This document shows positions 11,201 through 19,669 of a stretch of DNA of 64,000 bases, one piece after another. The stretch lies in NCBI GenBank assembly GCA_944383415.1, contig CALWPK010000005.1:1-64000 (forward strand), read 5' to 3'. The position numbers were made by a program, and so were the translations under genes. The notes beneath the pieces were generated by a model that was given only the letters and a program-made list of their open reading frames with translations, ran no database searches and was not told where the DNA came from. The DNA is from an uncultured Clostridia bacterium. GTDB taxonomy: Bacteria > Bacillota > Clostridia > Christensenellales > UBA1242. Positions within the stretch are counted from its first letter, which is position 1, and every line of letters begins with the position of its first letter.

Positions 11201-11808
11201 CAGTGTTGAAAGTGAAAAACGGCGATACCGTGACTCCAGGTACAGCGCTCACAGAAGGACCTTTGAATCCAAAAGATGTGTTGCGTACGCGTGGTGTGAA
11301 GGCTGTTCAAGAATATCTTTTGAATGAAGTATTAGAGGTTTATAAATCTCAGTCAGTTTCAATCAACGCGAAACACCTAGAAGTAATTATTAAACAAATG
11401 TTACGTAAGGTTAAGATTGAAAATTCTGGAGATACAGATTTGTTGCCTGGCGACATTGTAGATATCAAAGTATATGAGGATGCAAACTTGAAAACGTTAC
11501 AAGAAGGCGGAGTCCCTGCCACTGCAAAACGTGAATTGCAGGGTATCACAAAGGCGTCTTTGACTACAGAGAGTTTCTTGTCTGCGGCATCATTCCAGGA
11601 ATCAAGCAATGTATTGACAGAGGCTGCATTGAAAGGAAAAATAGATCACTTAGTTGGTTTGAAAGAAAACATCTTGATTGGAAAGATGATCCCAGCAGGT
11701 ACTGGTGCTCCAATCTATAGGAATCTTCTTCCAAAGCAAATTAAGGATGACAATTCGTCTTTTGCAAGTCAAGATGTAGATATCAAATTTAGTGATATTG
11801 AAGATTAG
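8242..11808 (+). CDS. rpoC: DNA-directed RNA polymerase subunit beta-prime
   Basis: This is the beta-prime subunit, carrying the active-site magnesium. The N-terminal zinc site ([20 protein letters not shown]), the catalytic NADFDGDQM motif, the second zinc site ([15 protein letters not shown]) and the trigger-loop segment ([17 protein letters not shown]) are visible in order. Length is 1188 residues, typical of a beta-prime without large insertions. The start follows AGGAG by 7 bases. It is cotranscribed with rpoB, and a strong terminator lies 10 bases after the stop. Confidence 0.98.
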   Translation: MFELNNFDSIRVGIASPETIRSWSRGEVTKPETINYRTQKPEKDGLFCERIFGPKKDWECHCGKYKRVRYKGVVCDKCGVEVTRSKVRRERMGHIELATPVSHIWFFKGVPSRIGIILDMSPKQLDEVLYYVSYVVLDPKNTEFTYKQIIRDREYREALEKYGPNGFRAGMGAEAIKELLNNIDLEKERDELTEIMRTSKGQRKLKATKRLEVVEAFIKSGNKPSWMILDVIPVIPPDLRPLVQIDGGKFAASDLNDLYRRVINRNNRLKKLIELGAPEIIIRNEKRMLQEAVDALFDNGKRGRAVQGSRQRDLKSLTASLKGKHGRFRQNLLGKRVDYSGRSVIVVGPELKIYQCGLPKMMALELFRPFIIKRLLELNATNNLKKATRMIDQERPIVYDILSEVVQGHPVLLNRAPTLHKLSVQAFEPILVEGKAIRLPPLACGGFNADFDGDQMSIHVPLSVEARTEARMLLLASNNVLKPSDGSPNMVPSQDMILGNYYITAIREGTKGEGMTFGSEDEAQLAYENGELSLQAKINIRRTVEFEGQKYTGRIETTLGRIIFNSIIPQDLGFVDRTKKENIFHYEIEKEFKKGDYSSLIETCYRKHGTNPTVTMIDNIKNMGFKYSTLASISFSIFDILEAKEKDQMIEDADKVVKQNDSMYMQGFISYNDKKSKNIAIWEETANKVMKVTSGEFDKFNPLKVIITSKARGGEDSLKQLSGMLGNMASASGGDSDVPVKSNFRRGLSSLEYYSAARGSRKQLMDTALKTADSGYLTRRLVDIAQDTTVTEEDCFANLGESVKGIEVTAIISNGAEVESLFNRIVGRFTSAPVIDPKTKKEICGEDVFITNELAQEIVNAGIEKVQIRSLLTCKAKSGVCAKCYGRDMSTNDIVHVGEAVGVIAAQSIGEPGTQLVLRTFHSGGTASADITTGLPRVEEIFEARNPKGAAVMCDIGGKVTINQVDKRYEVVIKGSTDESYLLPFGSVLKVKNGDTVTPGTALTEGPLNPKDVLRTRGVKAVQEYLLNEVLEVYKSQSVSINAKHLEVIIKQMLRKVKIENSGDTDLLPGDIVDIKVYEDANLKTLQEGGVPATAKRELQGITKASLTTESFLSAASFQESSNVLTEAALKGKIDHLVGLKENILIGKMIPAGTGAPIYRNLLPKQIKDDNSSFASQDVDIKFSDIED

Positions 11809-11818
11809 TTTCAAAATG

Positions 11819-11860
11819 AAATCTCACGAAAGTAATTCGCTTTTAGTGAGATTTTTTTAT
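11819..11860 (+). terminator. Rho-independent terminator of rpoBC
   Basis: AAATCTCAC (11819-11827) pairs perfectly with GTGAGATTT (11846-11854), with an inner AAAG/CTTT pairing, and is followed by a T-run. It closes the rpoBC operon. Confidence 0.85.
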
Positions 11861-12046
11861 CTTTTTAATAAAGCGTGGTATATTTAATTTAACCTTAAGA
11901 TTTTAATTTGAAAAAATATTTACTTTAAAATATAGACTTCCAATTTTGTATAAATTTTATTAAAATAGAACTTTAATTGGTTTAAAACATCTATTTTATA
12001 GTATTTTATTTAATTTAATTATTTATTAAAAAATATTATAAAACTA

Positions 12047-12075
12047 TTTACAAATTAAAATTTTTGTGGTATTAT
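12047..12075 (+). promoter_or_regulatory. Promoter of the 126-residue basic protein gene
   Basis: TTTACA (12047-12052) and TATTAT (12070-12075) are spaced by 17 bases. The predicted start leaves a leader of about 17 bases that contains a near-perfect AAGGAGG site. Confidence 0.7.
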
Positions 12076-12098
12076 GTAGTCATAAATAAGGAGGAATT

Positions 12099-12479
12099 AT
12101 GAGAAAACAAACATCAAAAAATAATGAATTAAAATCCTCAAACAAAGCAAATACAAATAAAACTCCTGCTCGTGTCCTCGTTGCTGGCAGACTAGCATTT
12201 ATTCGTGCAAGATTGAGATTATTGAACCGTATGAAAGCCACTGCTGTGGTGAATAATGGTAATGCTACTTCACCTATTGATTTAGAGGTCGCTAGAGGCA
12301 TATTTAACTCAAATAGAGCCAGAACCGCGTATTTATCCGAATCTCAAATTAGTGGAAATTCAATAAATCCACAAAAAATTGAAAGTTATCTCGCTTCTTT
12401 ATTGAATGAAGCAAAAGAATTAGAAACTACTTCTTCTACGATTTCAAATCACGAAAATCTATTAGTTAATACTATTTAG
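12099..12479 (+). CDS. Small basic protein of unknown function
   Basis: The product has 126 residues and is not recognised. The N-terminal half is rich in Lys, Arg and Asn and contains a helical Arg/Leu segment (GRLAFIRARLRLLNRM, about residues 28-43). The C-terminal half looks helical and more acidic. There is no signal peptide or membrane helix, so it is probably cytoplasmic and could bind nucleic acid, which is only an inference from charge. The gene is monocistronic, with a 17-spaced promoter, an AAGGAGG ribosome binding site 5 to 6 bases before ATG, and a terminator directly behind it. That arrangement suggests high expression. Confidence 0.75.
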   Translation: MRKQTSKNNELKSSNKANTNKTPARVLVAGRLAFIRARLRLLNRMKATAVVNNGNATSPIDLEVARGIFNSNRARTAYLSESQISGNSINPQKIESYLASLLNEAKELETTSSTISNHENLLVNTI

Positions 12480-12482
12480 CAT

Positions 12483-12510
12483 AAACTCCTAATTGGGAGT
12501 TTTTTGTTTG
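12483..12510 (+). terminator. Rho-independent terminator
   Basis: AAACTCCT and GGGAGTTT form an 8-bp stem (one G-T pair) around a four-base loop, followed by TTTTTG. It starts 4 bases after the stop of the small basic protein gene. Confidence 0.85.
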
Positions 12511-12592
12511 CGAAATGATAAATAAATTTATAATTCAAGACTTCTTATGCATAGTAAATATATGGATAATTTTATAGGTTTATTTATTTGTC

Positions 12593-12621
12593 TTGACCAA
12601 AATAAAAAAATATATTAATAT
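12593..12621 (+). promoter_or_regulatory. Promoter giving a predicted leaderless mRNA
   Basis: TTGACC (12593-12598) and TAATAT (12616-12621) are separated by 17 bases. Only 6 bases lie between the -10 box and the ATG at 12628, so transcription should start at or next to the A of the start codon. No Shine-Dalgarno sequence exists. Confidence 0.65.
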
Positions 12622-12627
12622 TAAAAA

Positions 12628-14163
12628 ATGGAAGAAGTCAAAGAAGATAATGACGTTATTAAAATATCAGATAAAAATGAAATTTCTTTCAACAAAAGTA
12701 TCGCTTTGAGTAAAGTCTTTTTGATATGTTTGTTAATTTCATTTTTATTTTTAATGGTGTGTAGTGCAAACTCCTTTTTGTATGCGTTTAATGACAATCA
12801 GGATACAAATTGGTATATTACAATGGGCAATGGTATGCTTGCAGGCAAAGTGCCATACAAAGATTTGTTTGAACAAAAAGGTCCTATAGTTTATTATGTG
12901 TTTTCCATCATCTGTTCATTTGGCAATCCGTATATAAACGTCTTTATTCTCGAAGTCATTTGCGTGTCTCTATTTTTGTTCTTTTCTTATAAGATTATGA
13001 TTAAATTCACCTCCCAATTTAGATCAATCATTGGTATTGTCATACTTTGTTTGATCTATACGACTAGTTCCTTTTTCGTCGTTGGAGGTGGGGCTGTAGA
13101 AGAGTTTTGTGCACCTATCTTCGCTTGGTTTTTGCTTGTATTCTTCGAATATATTTTCGATAAAAAGGACATTTCATTCAAAAGAGCATTCATAATCGGG
13201 ATTTTGTTGGCTGTATTGTTTTTGACCAAATTTACGCTCGTCATTATGCCTGCTATCATACTTTTGATTTGGTTTATTGTGAAATTGAGGCAAAGAGATG
13301 TCAAGCGTACATTTTTGTCTGTTGTGTTTATGTTAATAAGTTTCATTTCTATATTTTTATTGTCGTTGATATATTATTTTATCAAAGGAGCCATCTCAGA
13401 TCTATTCAAAGTCTATTTCTATGACAATTTATTTTTATATAAGACAGATTTGAACATTACATACAATCTTAATTTAATATTTGTAGAATGTTTTGTCGGA
13501 ATTGCCTTCGTGATCTTCGGATTTGTCATTTATATTTACAAATATAATAGAAAAGCCATAAATTTTGCGATCCTAGTCTTATCATACTTTATAATATTAT
13601 TATTTTCTGGCAATTTTTCGTATTATTTTCAGCCGTTGCTTGTATTTTCAAGTGTGGGCGTAGCATATTTGATTGAATACATTTCAAAAATCAAATTTAA
13701 TTTTATCTTTAGGAAATTGTCATTGATTTTGACAATTGAGATTTGTTTTGCACTTTGCTTTCCTTTTGGAAATGTTACAAATGAACTCACGTGGCAAAAA
13801 GATGATTATATTCATTTTCAAATTGCAGAGGATATTGCCGATTATGGAATAGAAAATCCTAGTTTGTTTTGCTACAAAATGTGGGATTATGGATTTTATA
13901 ATGTGACAGGGATAATCCCTAGTGAAAAATATTTTGCCAATAATCTATTTGATGAAGATAATTTTCCAGAAATGTACACCGCTTTTTATGAGGCAATCGA
14001 GCAAAAACGTAATGATTTTGTGCTAGTTAGAGTAGAAAATTACGAAGAAGACAAAGAATTTTTAGATCAATTCTATCAAATTTATAAAGAATATTCCTAT
14101 AGGTATTATAAAGATACATCAAATTCTTATAATTTTACTGTATATCTAATGATCCCTATTTAA
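12628..14163 (+). CDS. Polytopic membrane glycosyltransferase, GT-C / family 39-like
   Basis: The 511-residue protein has a short charged N-terminus, about ten hydrophobic membrane segments and a C-terminal soluble part. After the first helix, residues 59-90 carry the segment DTNWYITMGNGMLAGKVPYK followed by DLFEQKGP, characteristic of bacterial family 39-like (PMT/ArnT type) transferases, where the acidic residue of the first outer loop is catalytic. These enzymes move a sugar from a lipid-linked donor to an acceptor outside the membrane; the substrate is unknown. No Shine-Dalgarno precedes the ATG and the promoter lies immediately upstream. It has no obvious operon partner and no terminator was found after it. 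Confidence 0.75.
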   Translation: MEEVKEDNDVIKISDKNEISFNKSIALSKVFLICLLISFLFLMVCSANSFLYAFNDNQDTNWYITMGNGMLAGKVPYKDLFEQKGPIVYYVFSIICSFGNPYINVFILEVICVSLFLFFSYKIMIKFTSQFRSIIGIVILCLIYTTSSFFVVGGGAVEEFCAPIFAWFLLVFFEYIFDKKDISFKRAFIIGILLAVLFLTKFTLVIMPAIILLIWFIVKLRQRDVKRTFLSVVFMLISFISIFLLSLIYYFIKGAISDLFKVYFYDNLFLYKTDLNITYNLNLIFVECFVGIAFVIFGFVIYIYKYNRKAINFAILVLSYFIILLFSGNFSYYFQPLLVFSSVGVAYLIEYISKIKFNFIFRKLSLILTIEICFALCFPFGNVTNELTWQKDDYIHFQIAEDIADYGIENPSLFCYKMWDYGFYNVTGIIPSEKYFANNLFDEDNFPEMYTAFYEAIEQKRNDFVLVRVENYEEDKEFLDQFYQIYKEYSYRYYKDTSNSYNFTVYLMIPI

Positions 14164-14276
14164 TAAGATAATCCAAATAAATTTTTCTGAAGAGGTCAAA
14201 TTAAAATCAATATTTTTAAATATATATTTTACTTTAATTTACATAAAAAAATATGCAAATTTTTAAAACAATTCAT

Positions 14277-14305
14277 TTTACATATCTATTTATTTATGTT
14301 ATAAT
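14277..14305 (+). promoter_or_regulatory. Promoter of the HicB-like module
   Basis: TTTACA (14277-14282) and TATAAT (14300-14305) are spaced by 17 bases, 23 bases before the first ATG. Confidence 0.75.
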
Positions 14306-14328
14306 TAATAGAAACAGAGAGGTTGGTT

Positions 14329-14598
14329 ATGAAAGAATTAGTTTATCCGGCAGTATTGTACAAAGATGATGAAAAGGGTTCCAACACAGGTTGGTATACT
14401 ATTCATATCAAAGAATTGGATATTGTCAAAGAAGGAGAAACTGTTGTCGATGCCTATATCAAGGCGAAACAAGATCTGTGTGCAATGGTAGATTGCGCAA
14501 TCAAATTCAATTGTGATCTGGAGGCTCCTAGGGATTTTGAACAGGTTTACAAGGAGAACAAGAAAAATATTGTCTTATTAGTTGATGCACTTGCATAA
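14329..14598 (+). CDS. HicB-like antitoxin-type protein
   Basis: This 89-residue protein resembles the HicB / UPF0150 domain: it opens with a short strand (ELVYPAVLYKDD), followed by GWYTIHIKELDIVKEGETVV and a helix starting DAYIKAKQDL. HicB proteins are usually antitoxins with a partly degraded RNase H fold. A C-terminal DNA-binding domain is not evident, and no HicA toxin gene is adjacent. The ATG is chosen because GAGAGG lies 6 bases upstream; an in-frame TTG two codons earlier overlaps that site. It is followed by a second gene after 10 bases. Confidence 0.7.
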   Translation: MKELVYPAVLYKDDEKGSNTGWYTIHIKELDIVKEGETVVDAYIKAKQDLCAMVDCAIKFNCDLEAPRDFEQVYKENKKNIVLLVDALA

Positions 14599-14608
14599 GG
14601 TGGGATGT

Positions 14609-15136
14609 ATGACAAAAGTTAATAAATTGAACTGGGCACAGTTAGATTTTTTGATAAACAACTTTTATGAAATTGTGGAGTACAAGCGTGGTCGCGGCGT
14701 ATATGGAGATAGAGTAGTTTTGAAACGCCCCAGACGTGCAGAAGCAATTTTCAATGAGGCAGATAGATTGTATTCATTCTACTATATGGACGCCAATGCA
14801 GTGAAAGAATTGCCTCGCACAATTCAAGAAAAAGTAAAGATTATAGCTAGATTTGTTTGTAGTCCAGAGGATATGAATATATTGTGCGATTTTGACAAAT
14901 TTAATGGAGTTGAACCGAGCGAATGGGCGCTTGAAACGAAGAGACTCTTGATAGATTCGAATAATTTGAATTTTGAGGAATTAAACAAAACATTATTAGA
15001 TAGATATAAGTTGCTAAATAGTGACTTCATCAGCAAATTGAATAAACACAGAGAGAAGCAATATTTCCTTGCAAGCAGTGGCGAATTTAATTTTATTACA
15101 AAAGAATATTCAAATCAACAAATTAGTAGATTATAG
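14609..15136 (+). CDS. Unrecognised protein cotranscribed with the HicB-like gene
   Basis: The product has 175 residues, is mildly basic and has no signal peptide or membrane segment. The N-terminal region (LNWAQLDFLINNFYEIVEYK followed by an RGRG element and basic RPRRAEA) precedes mostly helical sequence. It was not recognised as HicA, which is much smaller and carries a conserved His. The ribosome binding site AAGGTGG overlaps the stop codon of the HicB-like gene, so translation is probably coupled. As the partner of a HicB-like protein it could be a toxin or another antitoxin-controlled effector; that is inference from position. A strong terminator follows. Confidence 0.7.
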   Translation: MTKVNKLNWAQLDFLINNFYEIVEYKRGRGVYGDRVVLKRPRRAEAIFNEADRLYSFYYMDANAVKELPRTIQEKVKIIARFVCSPEDMNILCDFDKFNGVEPSEWALETKRLLIDSNNLNFEELNKTLLDRYKLLNSDFISKLNKHREKQYFLASSGEFNFITKEYSNQQISRL

Positions 15137-15139
15137 ATT

Positions 15140-15164
15140 AAAACGCATTATGCGTTTTTTATCG
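15140..15164 (+). terminator. Rho-independent terminator of the HicB-like module
   Basis: AAAACGCA and TGCGTTTT flank a very short loop and are followed by further T residues, 4 bases after the stop codon. Confidence 0.85.
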
Positions 15165-15422
15165 TTTCTTAGTTCAAAAATCCAATTGACATTTTTTTCA
15201 ATTGTTTTTAAATTTTTGACTTGAAAATTTTTATATTTCAAAGCAAAATTTGAGTCATTGATAATGTGAAAATTTAATTAATTTTAAAAAATAAAAGGTT
15301 TTAAATTTTTAATTTTGCATTATATCTTATTATTCGACACAACTAGTCTTTTTTCTTGAAATAAAAAATGTTTAAAATCTTAAACTAATTATGTAAATCT
15401 TATTAAATATTACTTATTTTGT
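15165..15422. other. AT-rich intergenic stretch without recognised content
   Basis: Nothing coding or structured was recognised here apart from short A/T runs. The promoter of the next gene begins at 15423. Confidence 0.6.
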
Positions 15423-15451
15423 TTGACAAATTTCTCTATATTTATTAGAAT
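15423..15451 (+). promoter_or_regulatory. Promoter of the 1284-residue surface protein gene
   Basis: TTGACA (15423-15428) and TAGAAT (15446-15451) have a 17-base spacer, and AAGGAG follows at 15468-15473. Confidence 0.8.
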
Positions 15452-15479
15452 AAATTAGACGAAAATTAAGGAGACTGTA

Positions 15480-18400
15480 ATGAAACAATTAAAAAAATAC
15501 TTTAAACTTACATTTTGTTTTTTAGCGTTTGCAGTAATGAGTATTGTTTTTGCTTTCAGCCCAGTTTTGACGACTTATGCGGTTGATTTGTCTTATACAA
15601 TTGAAACTTATAATGCAGCGATTAATTCGATTAAAATGCCTAAGACTGTTGTTGATGTGTCAAAAGGTGAGACATTGCAAATTCCACTTTTGAGTACAAG
15701 TTTGTCTGGAGGAAAAACTTCTGGTTTGTTCGCAGATACTGCAACTAATTATACTATCAGAGTTATTGATCCATCTGGGCAAGTATATAATTATGTTGTG
15801 GGTGGAAGTAGTAATGACACAAAATATTTTGATGAAACTAATATTGGTAGTGGTTATTTAGGGCTTAATGCTCTTAATAATGGACAATATGACATCCTTT
15901 ATATTATTAAAAATGGAGAAAAAACATATTATTCAAACACTTATACAATTACAGTTAAAAATATATCTTATGAATTAGATTTTGTGGATGAAACAACTGG
16001 TTTGAAAAACCTTGTTCCTCTTTCTATGCATACTACTAATGAAGCGTTTGAAGTGCCAATTGCAAATGTAAAAGTTGCTGATAGTGATAATGATGAAGTT
16101 GTGACGACAGTTATACCTTCAGTTACTATTAATGGGGCTCCTCAAGATTGGTCAAAAAGTGATTATATATATGAGTCAAATGGTAAGTATTATGTGATTC
16201 CAAGCGAAAGCGGTATAATCACTTTGGAATACACTTATAAGCAGGGTAGCAATCCACCAACAGTGACTTATACAATCAATGTATCAGACGAATTTGTTGA
16301 GCCTACGAGTGATGATCTCACGATTACGACTCCGTCTATGCCAAGTGTAGAATTGGGAGATAAAGGAGTGACTTTACCAAATCTGACAGTTAGTGACAAT
16401 TACAATTCAAATATAGAGCACAACGTTACTTCTATTAAAATAACGAAAAGAAACAATGAAAATATCACGAAGACATTGACTAATAATACTTTCAAATTCA
16501 ATTTCACAAAAGAAGAATTTAATGTGGACAATTATGCTGATATGGTAGGTGATTATAGAGTGACTTACAATATAGTAGATGCTTATGGCAATACCAAGTC
16601 AATCAGCGTGATCATTAGAAATGTCACAGACAATACTCGTCCTAGCGTTTATATGGCGTATGATTATGAAATTGATGAAACTACCAAAAATCCTATTCAG
16701 GTCGAAAATGACGACGGTGAATTCGTAGATAAAGTTAATACAAATTATGCAGTTGATTTGAAGACTAGATATGGTTATACAGAATTGGAACTACCAGCAA
16801 TCTATGCAACGGACAAAGTGACCGAATACAAAGATTTCATATTCGTCCGTTATATTCAAAATACTAAAGACCATACGATTTATTATGTGGATAATAAGAA
16901 AGTAGTTGATGGCAAACTGGTAGAAGTGAAAGAAACCGAACAAGGATACAACCACTCGGGTGATCCAAACATTGGCAAGGTCAACAAGGCAGTGAAATTC
17001 CAATTTTCAAAAGATAATTCAGACATCTCCGATTATGCAGGAGAATATACTATAGGCTATTATGTGTTGGCAAATACTATCTCTAAACAAGAAAGTTATG
17101 TTTACAGAACCGGAACTACAAGATATACTATCACAGTATTGTCAAGAGCGACTGTAGCCCAGCCTAATGAAGGCGATGAAGATGAAGACATCAAGACCTC
17201 TACTCCTACTATTCAAATAAATAATGTTAAAAATAATGCTACGATTTCTAGTGATGATACGATCAATGTGAATATCACGTCTGAAGACACTATTGATACA
17301 CGTTTGAAAAATGCAGTTTTCTATTATTATTCTACAGAGTCTGAAAATGATTTGAATACTGACATTTTGAACGCTATTCGTACAGTGACGAGCAATGATC
17401 AGTCGGATACAGCATTGAATTTGTGCAATGTGTTGGATGATAGAGATTTTATCTCAGAAATGCAAAAATTATATGATGGTTTCGGCGTAGCGACTGTCGA
17501 TGCTGATAATGAGAATAGTTTCAATGTCGAGTTGGCAGACTATACTTCAGATAATGGAAGCACATTAAATATAGTCGCCGTAGCACTTAATGACGAGGGA
17601 AATATCGCAACCGCTACTCGAGTGCTAAATATCAAGGACACAGACGAAACTAACGCTCCTGATTATTCTATTATCTACGCAGGCGATTTCAGCACGGATA
17701 GTACAAACATTTTGGAAACTCTAGAATTTGATCAGGTAGAAGATGTCACTCTTCCTACAATTCAATTTACTGATGCGGAAGATCAATATCTCGCTTTGGA
17801 TGTAAATTATTATATCGGTACACCTGATAGTGTTGGTACAGGTTTGCAATTCTTGTCTCCAAAAGGAGCACAGATGAGTAATGACACAATCACTGGTGGC
17901 ACTATCACAACGAGCAAGGTAGGCACTTATTATGTCGTTTATACTGCTACAGATGATGCGGGCAATCAGACTACAGTATTCTTCACATTTGTTGTCAACG
18001 ATTCTTCTGATCCTTATATATCTGTCAACGCTGATGGCTCGAATATAGATGGCACGGATATCAATATTAGCGGAAATACTATCACGGCAGATCTTGGTGC
18101 TACAATTTCATTCGATCCAAGTTTGTATTCCTCTAATGGAGACGACATTACTAACGACCCTCAAACAATTTTCGATCAACCTATAATAGATACTGGCAGT
18201 TTAAATTTAAGTTATAAAACTACTGGAAATTATATGGAATATCAGTTCAACAGCGAAGGTAGTTATACTATAACTTTCACAGCAAAATACACTGAAGGCG
18301 GAACTCCTGTTGAGCGTGTATATTATGTAAATATCACAATGCCAGAATTGGAGTGGGATTTTGATATAGACGTACCTGAATATGCAAAACAAGGCGAGCA

Positions 18401-19334
18401 GATCATATTGCCAGATTGGACGGCTAGTCAAGGTAATTTGAAAGCAGAAGTTAGTGTTACTGTAACTGATCCAGACGGTTTGGTGCCAGAGGCTGGAAAT
18501 GCTGTAAAGATTCAAAATGGAGACGCCACAGTATGGGCATTCAAAACTAATGAAACCACTCGAGGAACATATAGAGTGACCTACACGGCTAAAACAGACT
18601 ATGATACAATTTCCGAAACTTATGAGATCAAAGTAGGCGATAATGTGGCTCCAACATTTACTATGAATTATGAAAATGAGTTGTCTCAAGAAATTGTTTA
18701 CGATGGAACGAATCAAATTGAATATAATATTGACCTAGATAAGAGTGATAGAACCTTAGTTATTGAAGTTATAAGCAATGGAGATAGAATTTATTCTTAT
18801 AATACTGGTCTTGTAATTCGTGATAGGAATGACAGCGGAACTGAAAGTACTATGAACAACTGGAACTCTTTGACTGTAGAACTATCAAGCGATGACGGAA
18901 TAGTGTCTGACGGCGAAGAAGACGGTCAATATGTTATTACAGGAACAGGTAGATGTACTTTGACATTAACAGTAGAAGACATTTATGACAATGTCGCAAC
19001 TAAGACTATTGAATTCGACGTAGTCAGCGAAACTACTCCAGAAGAAGATGATGATTCATATTTGGGTGTAATATTAATTGTCGTATCTCTTGTAATCCTT
19101 GCTGGCGTGATCTTGTTCTTCACCTTCACTGGTAGAAAGGGCGGAAATTCTAAAACAAAATCTAGCAAAAAGGACTCACAAGAAAAATCTTCAAAGACAA
19201 ATAAATCTTCAAAAAATTCAGCGAAAGAAAAACTTAGTGAAGACAAAAAAGAAGAAATAGTCATTGAAAATTCTGAAGAAGAGAAAGACGATGATTCATC
19301 TGATGAAGAGGCAAAATCTGGAGATGTTGAATAA
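15480..19334 (+). CDS. Large exported Ig-like repeat protein with C-terminal membrane anchor and cytoplasmic tail
   Basis: The 1284-residue protein begins with a classic signal peptide (MKQLKKYFKLTFCFLAFAVM, likely cleaved after TTYA). A long beta-rich extracellular part contains repeated Ig-/HYR-like modules, recognisable by phrases such as YNIVDAYGNTKSISVIIRN and TDDAGNQTTVFFTFVVNDSS, each with the aromatic, GN and D-x-P spacing of bacterial Ig folds. Near residues 1193-1216 a membrane helix (VILIVVSLVILAGVILFFTF) is followed by a tail of about 67 residues that is first Lys/Ser-rich and then strongly acidic. There is no LPXTG, so the protein is probably held only by the membrane helix. Ligand and role are unknown. 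The gene is monocistronic with its own promoter and terminator. Confidence 0.85.
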   Translation: MKQLKKYFKLTFCFLAFAVMSIVFAFSPVLTTYAVDLSYTIETYNAAINSIKMPKTVVDVSKGETLQIPLLSTSLSGGKTSGLFADTATNYTIRVIDPSGQVYNYVVGGSSNDTKYFDETNIGSGYLGLNALNNGQYDILYIIKNGEKTYYSNTYTITVKNISYELDFVDETTGLKNLVPLSMHTTNEAFEVPIANVKVADSDNDEVVTTVIPSVTINGAPQDWSKSDYIYESNGKYYVIPSESGIITLEYTYKQGSNPPTVTYTINVSDEFVEPTSDDLTITTPSMPSVELGDKGVTLPNLTVSDNYNSNIEHNVTSIKITKRNNENITKTLTNNTFKFNFTKEEFNVDNYADMVGDYRVTYNIVDAYGNTKSISVIIRNVTDNTRPSVYMAYDYEIDETTKNPIQVENDDGEFVDKVNTNYAVDLKTRYGYTELELPAIYATDKVTEYKDFIFVRYIQNTKDHTIYYVDNKKVVDGKLVEVKETEQGYNHSGDPNIGKVNKAVKFQFSKDNSDISDYAGEYTIGYYVLANTISKQESYVYRTGTTRYTITVLSRATVAQPNEGDEDEDIKTSTPTIQINNVKNNATISSDDTINVNITSEDTIDTRLKNAVFYYYSTESENDLNTDILNAIRTVTSNDQSDTALNLCNVLDDRDFISEMQKLYDGFGVATVDADNENSFNVELADYTSDNGSTLNIVAVALNDEGNIATATRVLNIKDTDETNAPDYSIIYAGDFSTDSTNILETLEFDQVEDVTLPTIQFTDAEDQYLALDVNYYIGTPDSVGTGLQFLSPKGAQMSNDTITGGTITTSKVGTYYVVYTATDDAGNQTTVFFTFVVNDSSDPYISVNADGSNIDGTDINISGNTITADLGATISFDPSLYSSNGDDITNDPQTIFDQPIIDTGSLNLSYKTTGNYMEYQFNSEGSYTITFTAKYTEGGTPVERVYYVNITMPELEWDFDIDVPEYAKQGEQIILPDWTASQGNLKAEVSVTVTDPDGLVPEAGNAVKIQNGDATVWAFKTNETTRGTYRVTYTAKTDYDTISETYEIKVGDNVAPTFTMNYENELSQEIVYDGTNQIEYNIDLDKSDRTLVIEVISNGDRIYSYNTGLVIRDRNDSGTESTMNNWNSLTVELSSDDGIVSDGEEDGQYVITGTGRCTLTLTVEDIYDNVATKTIEFDVVSETTPEEDDDSYLGVILIVVSLVILAGVILFFTFTGRKGGNSKTKSSKKDSQEKSSKTNKSSKNSAKEKLSEDKKEEIVIENSEEEKDDDSSDEEAKSGDVE

Positions 19335-19338
19335 AATT

Positions 19339-19371
19339 AAAAAATCTCTTAAGTAATTAAGAGATTTTTTT
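19339..19371. terminator. Bidirectional rho-independent terminator
   Basis: A perfect 14-bp stem, AAAAAATCTCTTAA (19339-19352) with its complement (19357-19370), surrounds a GTAA loop. A runs on the left and T runs on the right allow it to work in both directions. It closes the surface protein gene and could stop leftward read-through from uvrB. Confidence 0.9.
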
Positions 19372-19623
19372 AATCAAAAACTTGAATATTTTAGGTTCGT
19401 TAGGTGTTCACTGCTAAAGATGATAAATAAATATAAGAATATTTACGAGGATAAAAATATAAATTCAATCTTGGTATTATGATTTCATAGTGTGAATGAT
19501 AATATATATAACTTTATATTTATATTTGATTTTGATAGTTTATGTCTAGGATATAGATATTGCGATTATTTTATAAAAACGACCAGAAAATATCGAAAAA
19601 AGAAAACTACATTTTAGGCAAGT

Positions 19624-19653
19624 GGCGGGTGTGGTGACTGCTCGCCCTTTTTC
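19624..19653 (+). terminator. Orphan GC-rich rightward terminator
   Basis: GGCGGGTG (19624-19631) pairs with TGCTCGCC (19639-19646) and is followed by CTTTTTC. Several of the pairs are G-U, so the hairpin forms only in rightward RNA. No rightward gene ends here, because the preceding surface protein gene already has a perfect terminator at 19339-19371. An unannotated rightward transcript between them is possible. Confidence 0.55.
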
Positions 19654-19669
19654 ATTGATCCAAATTAGA

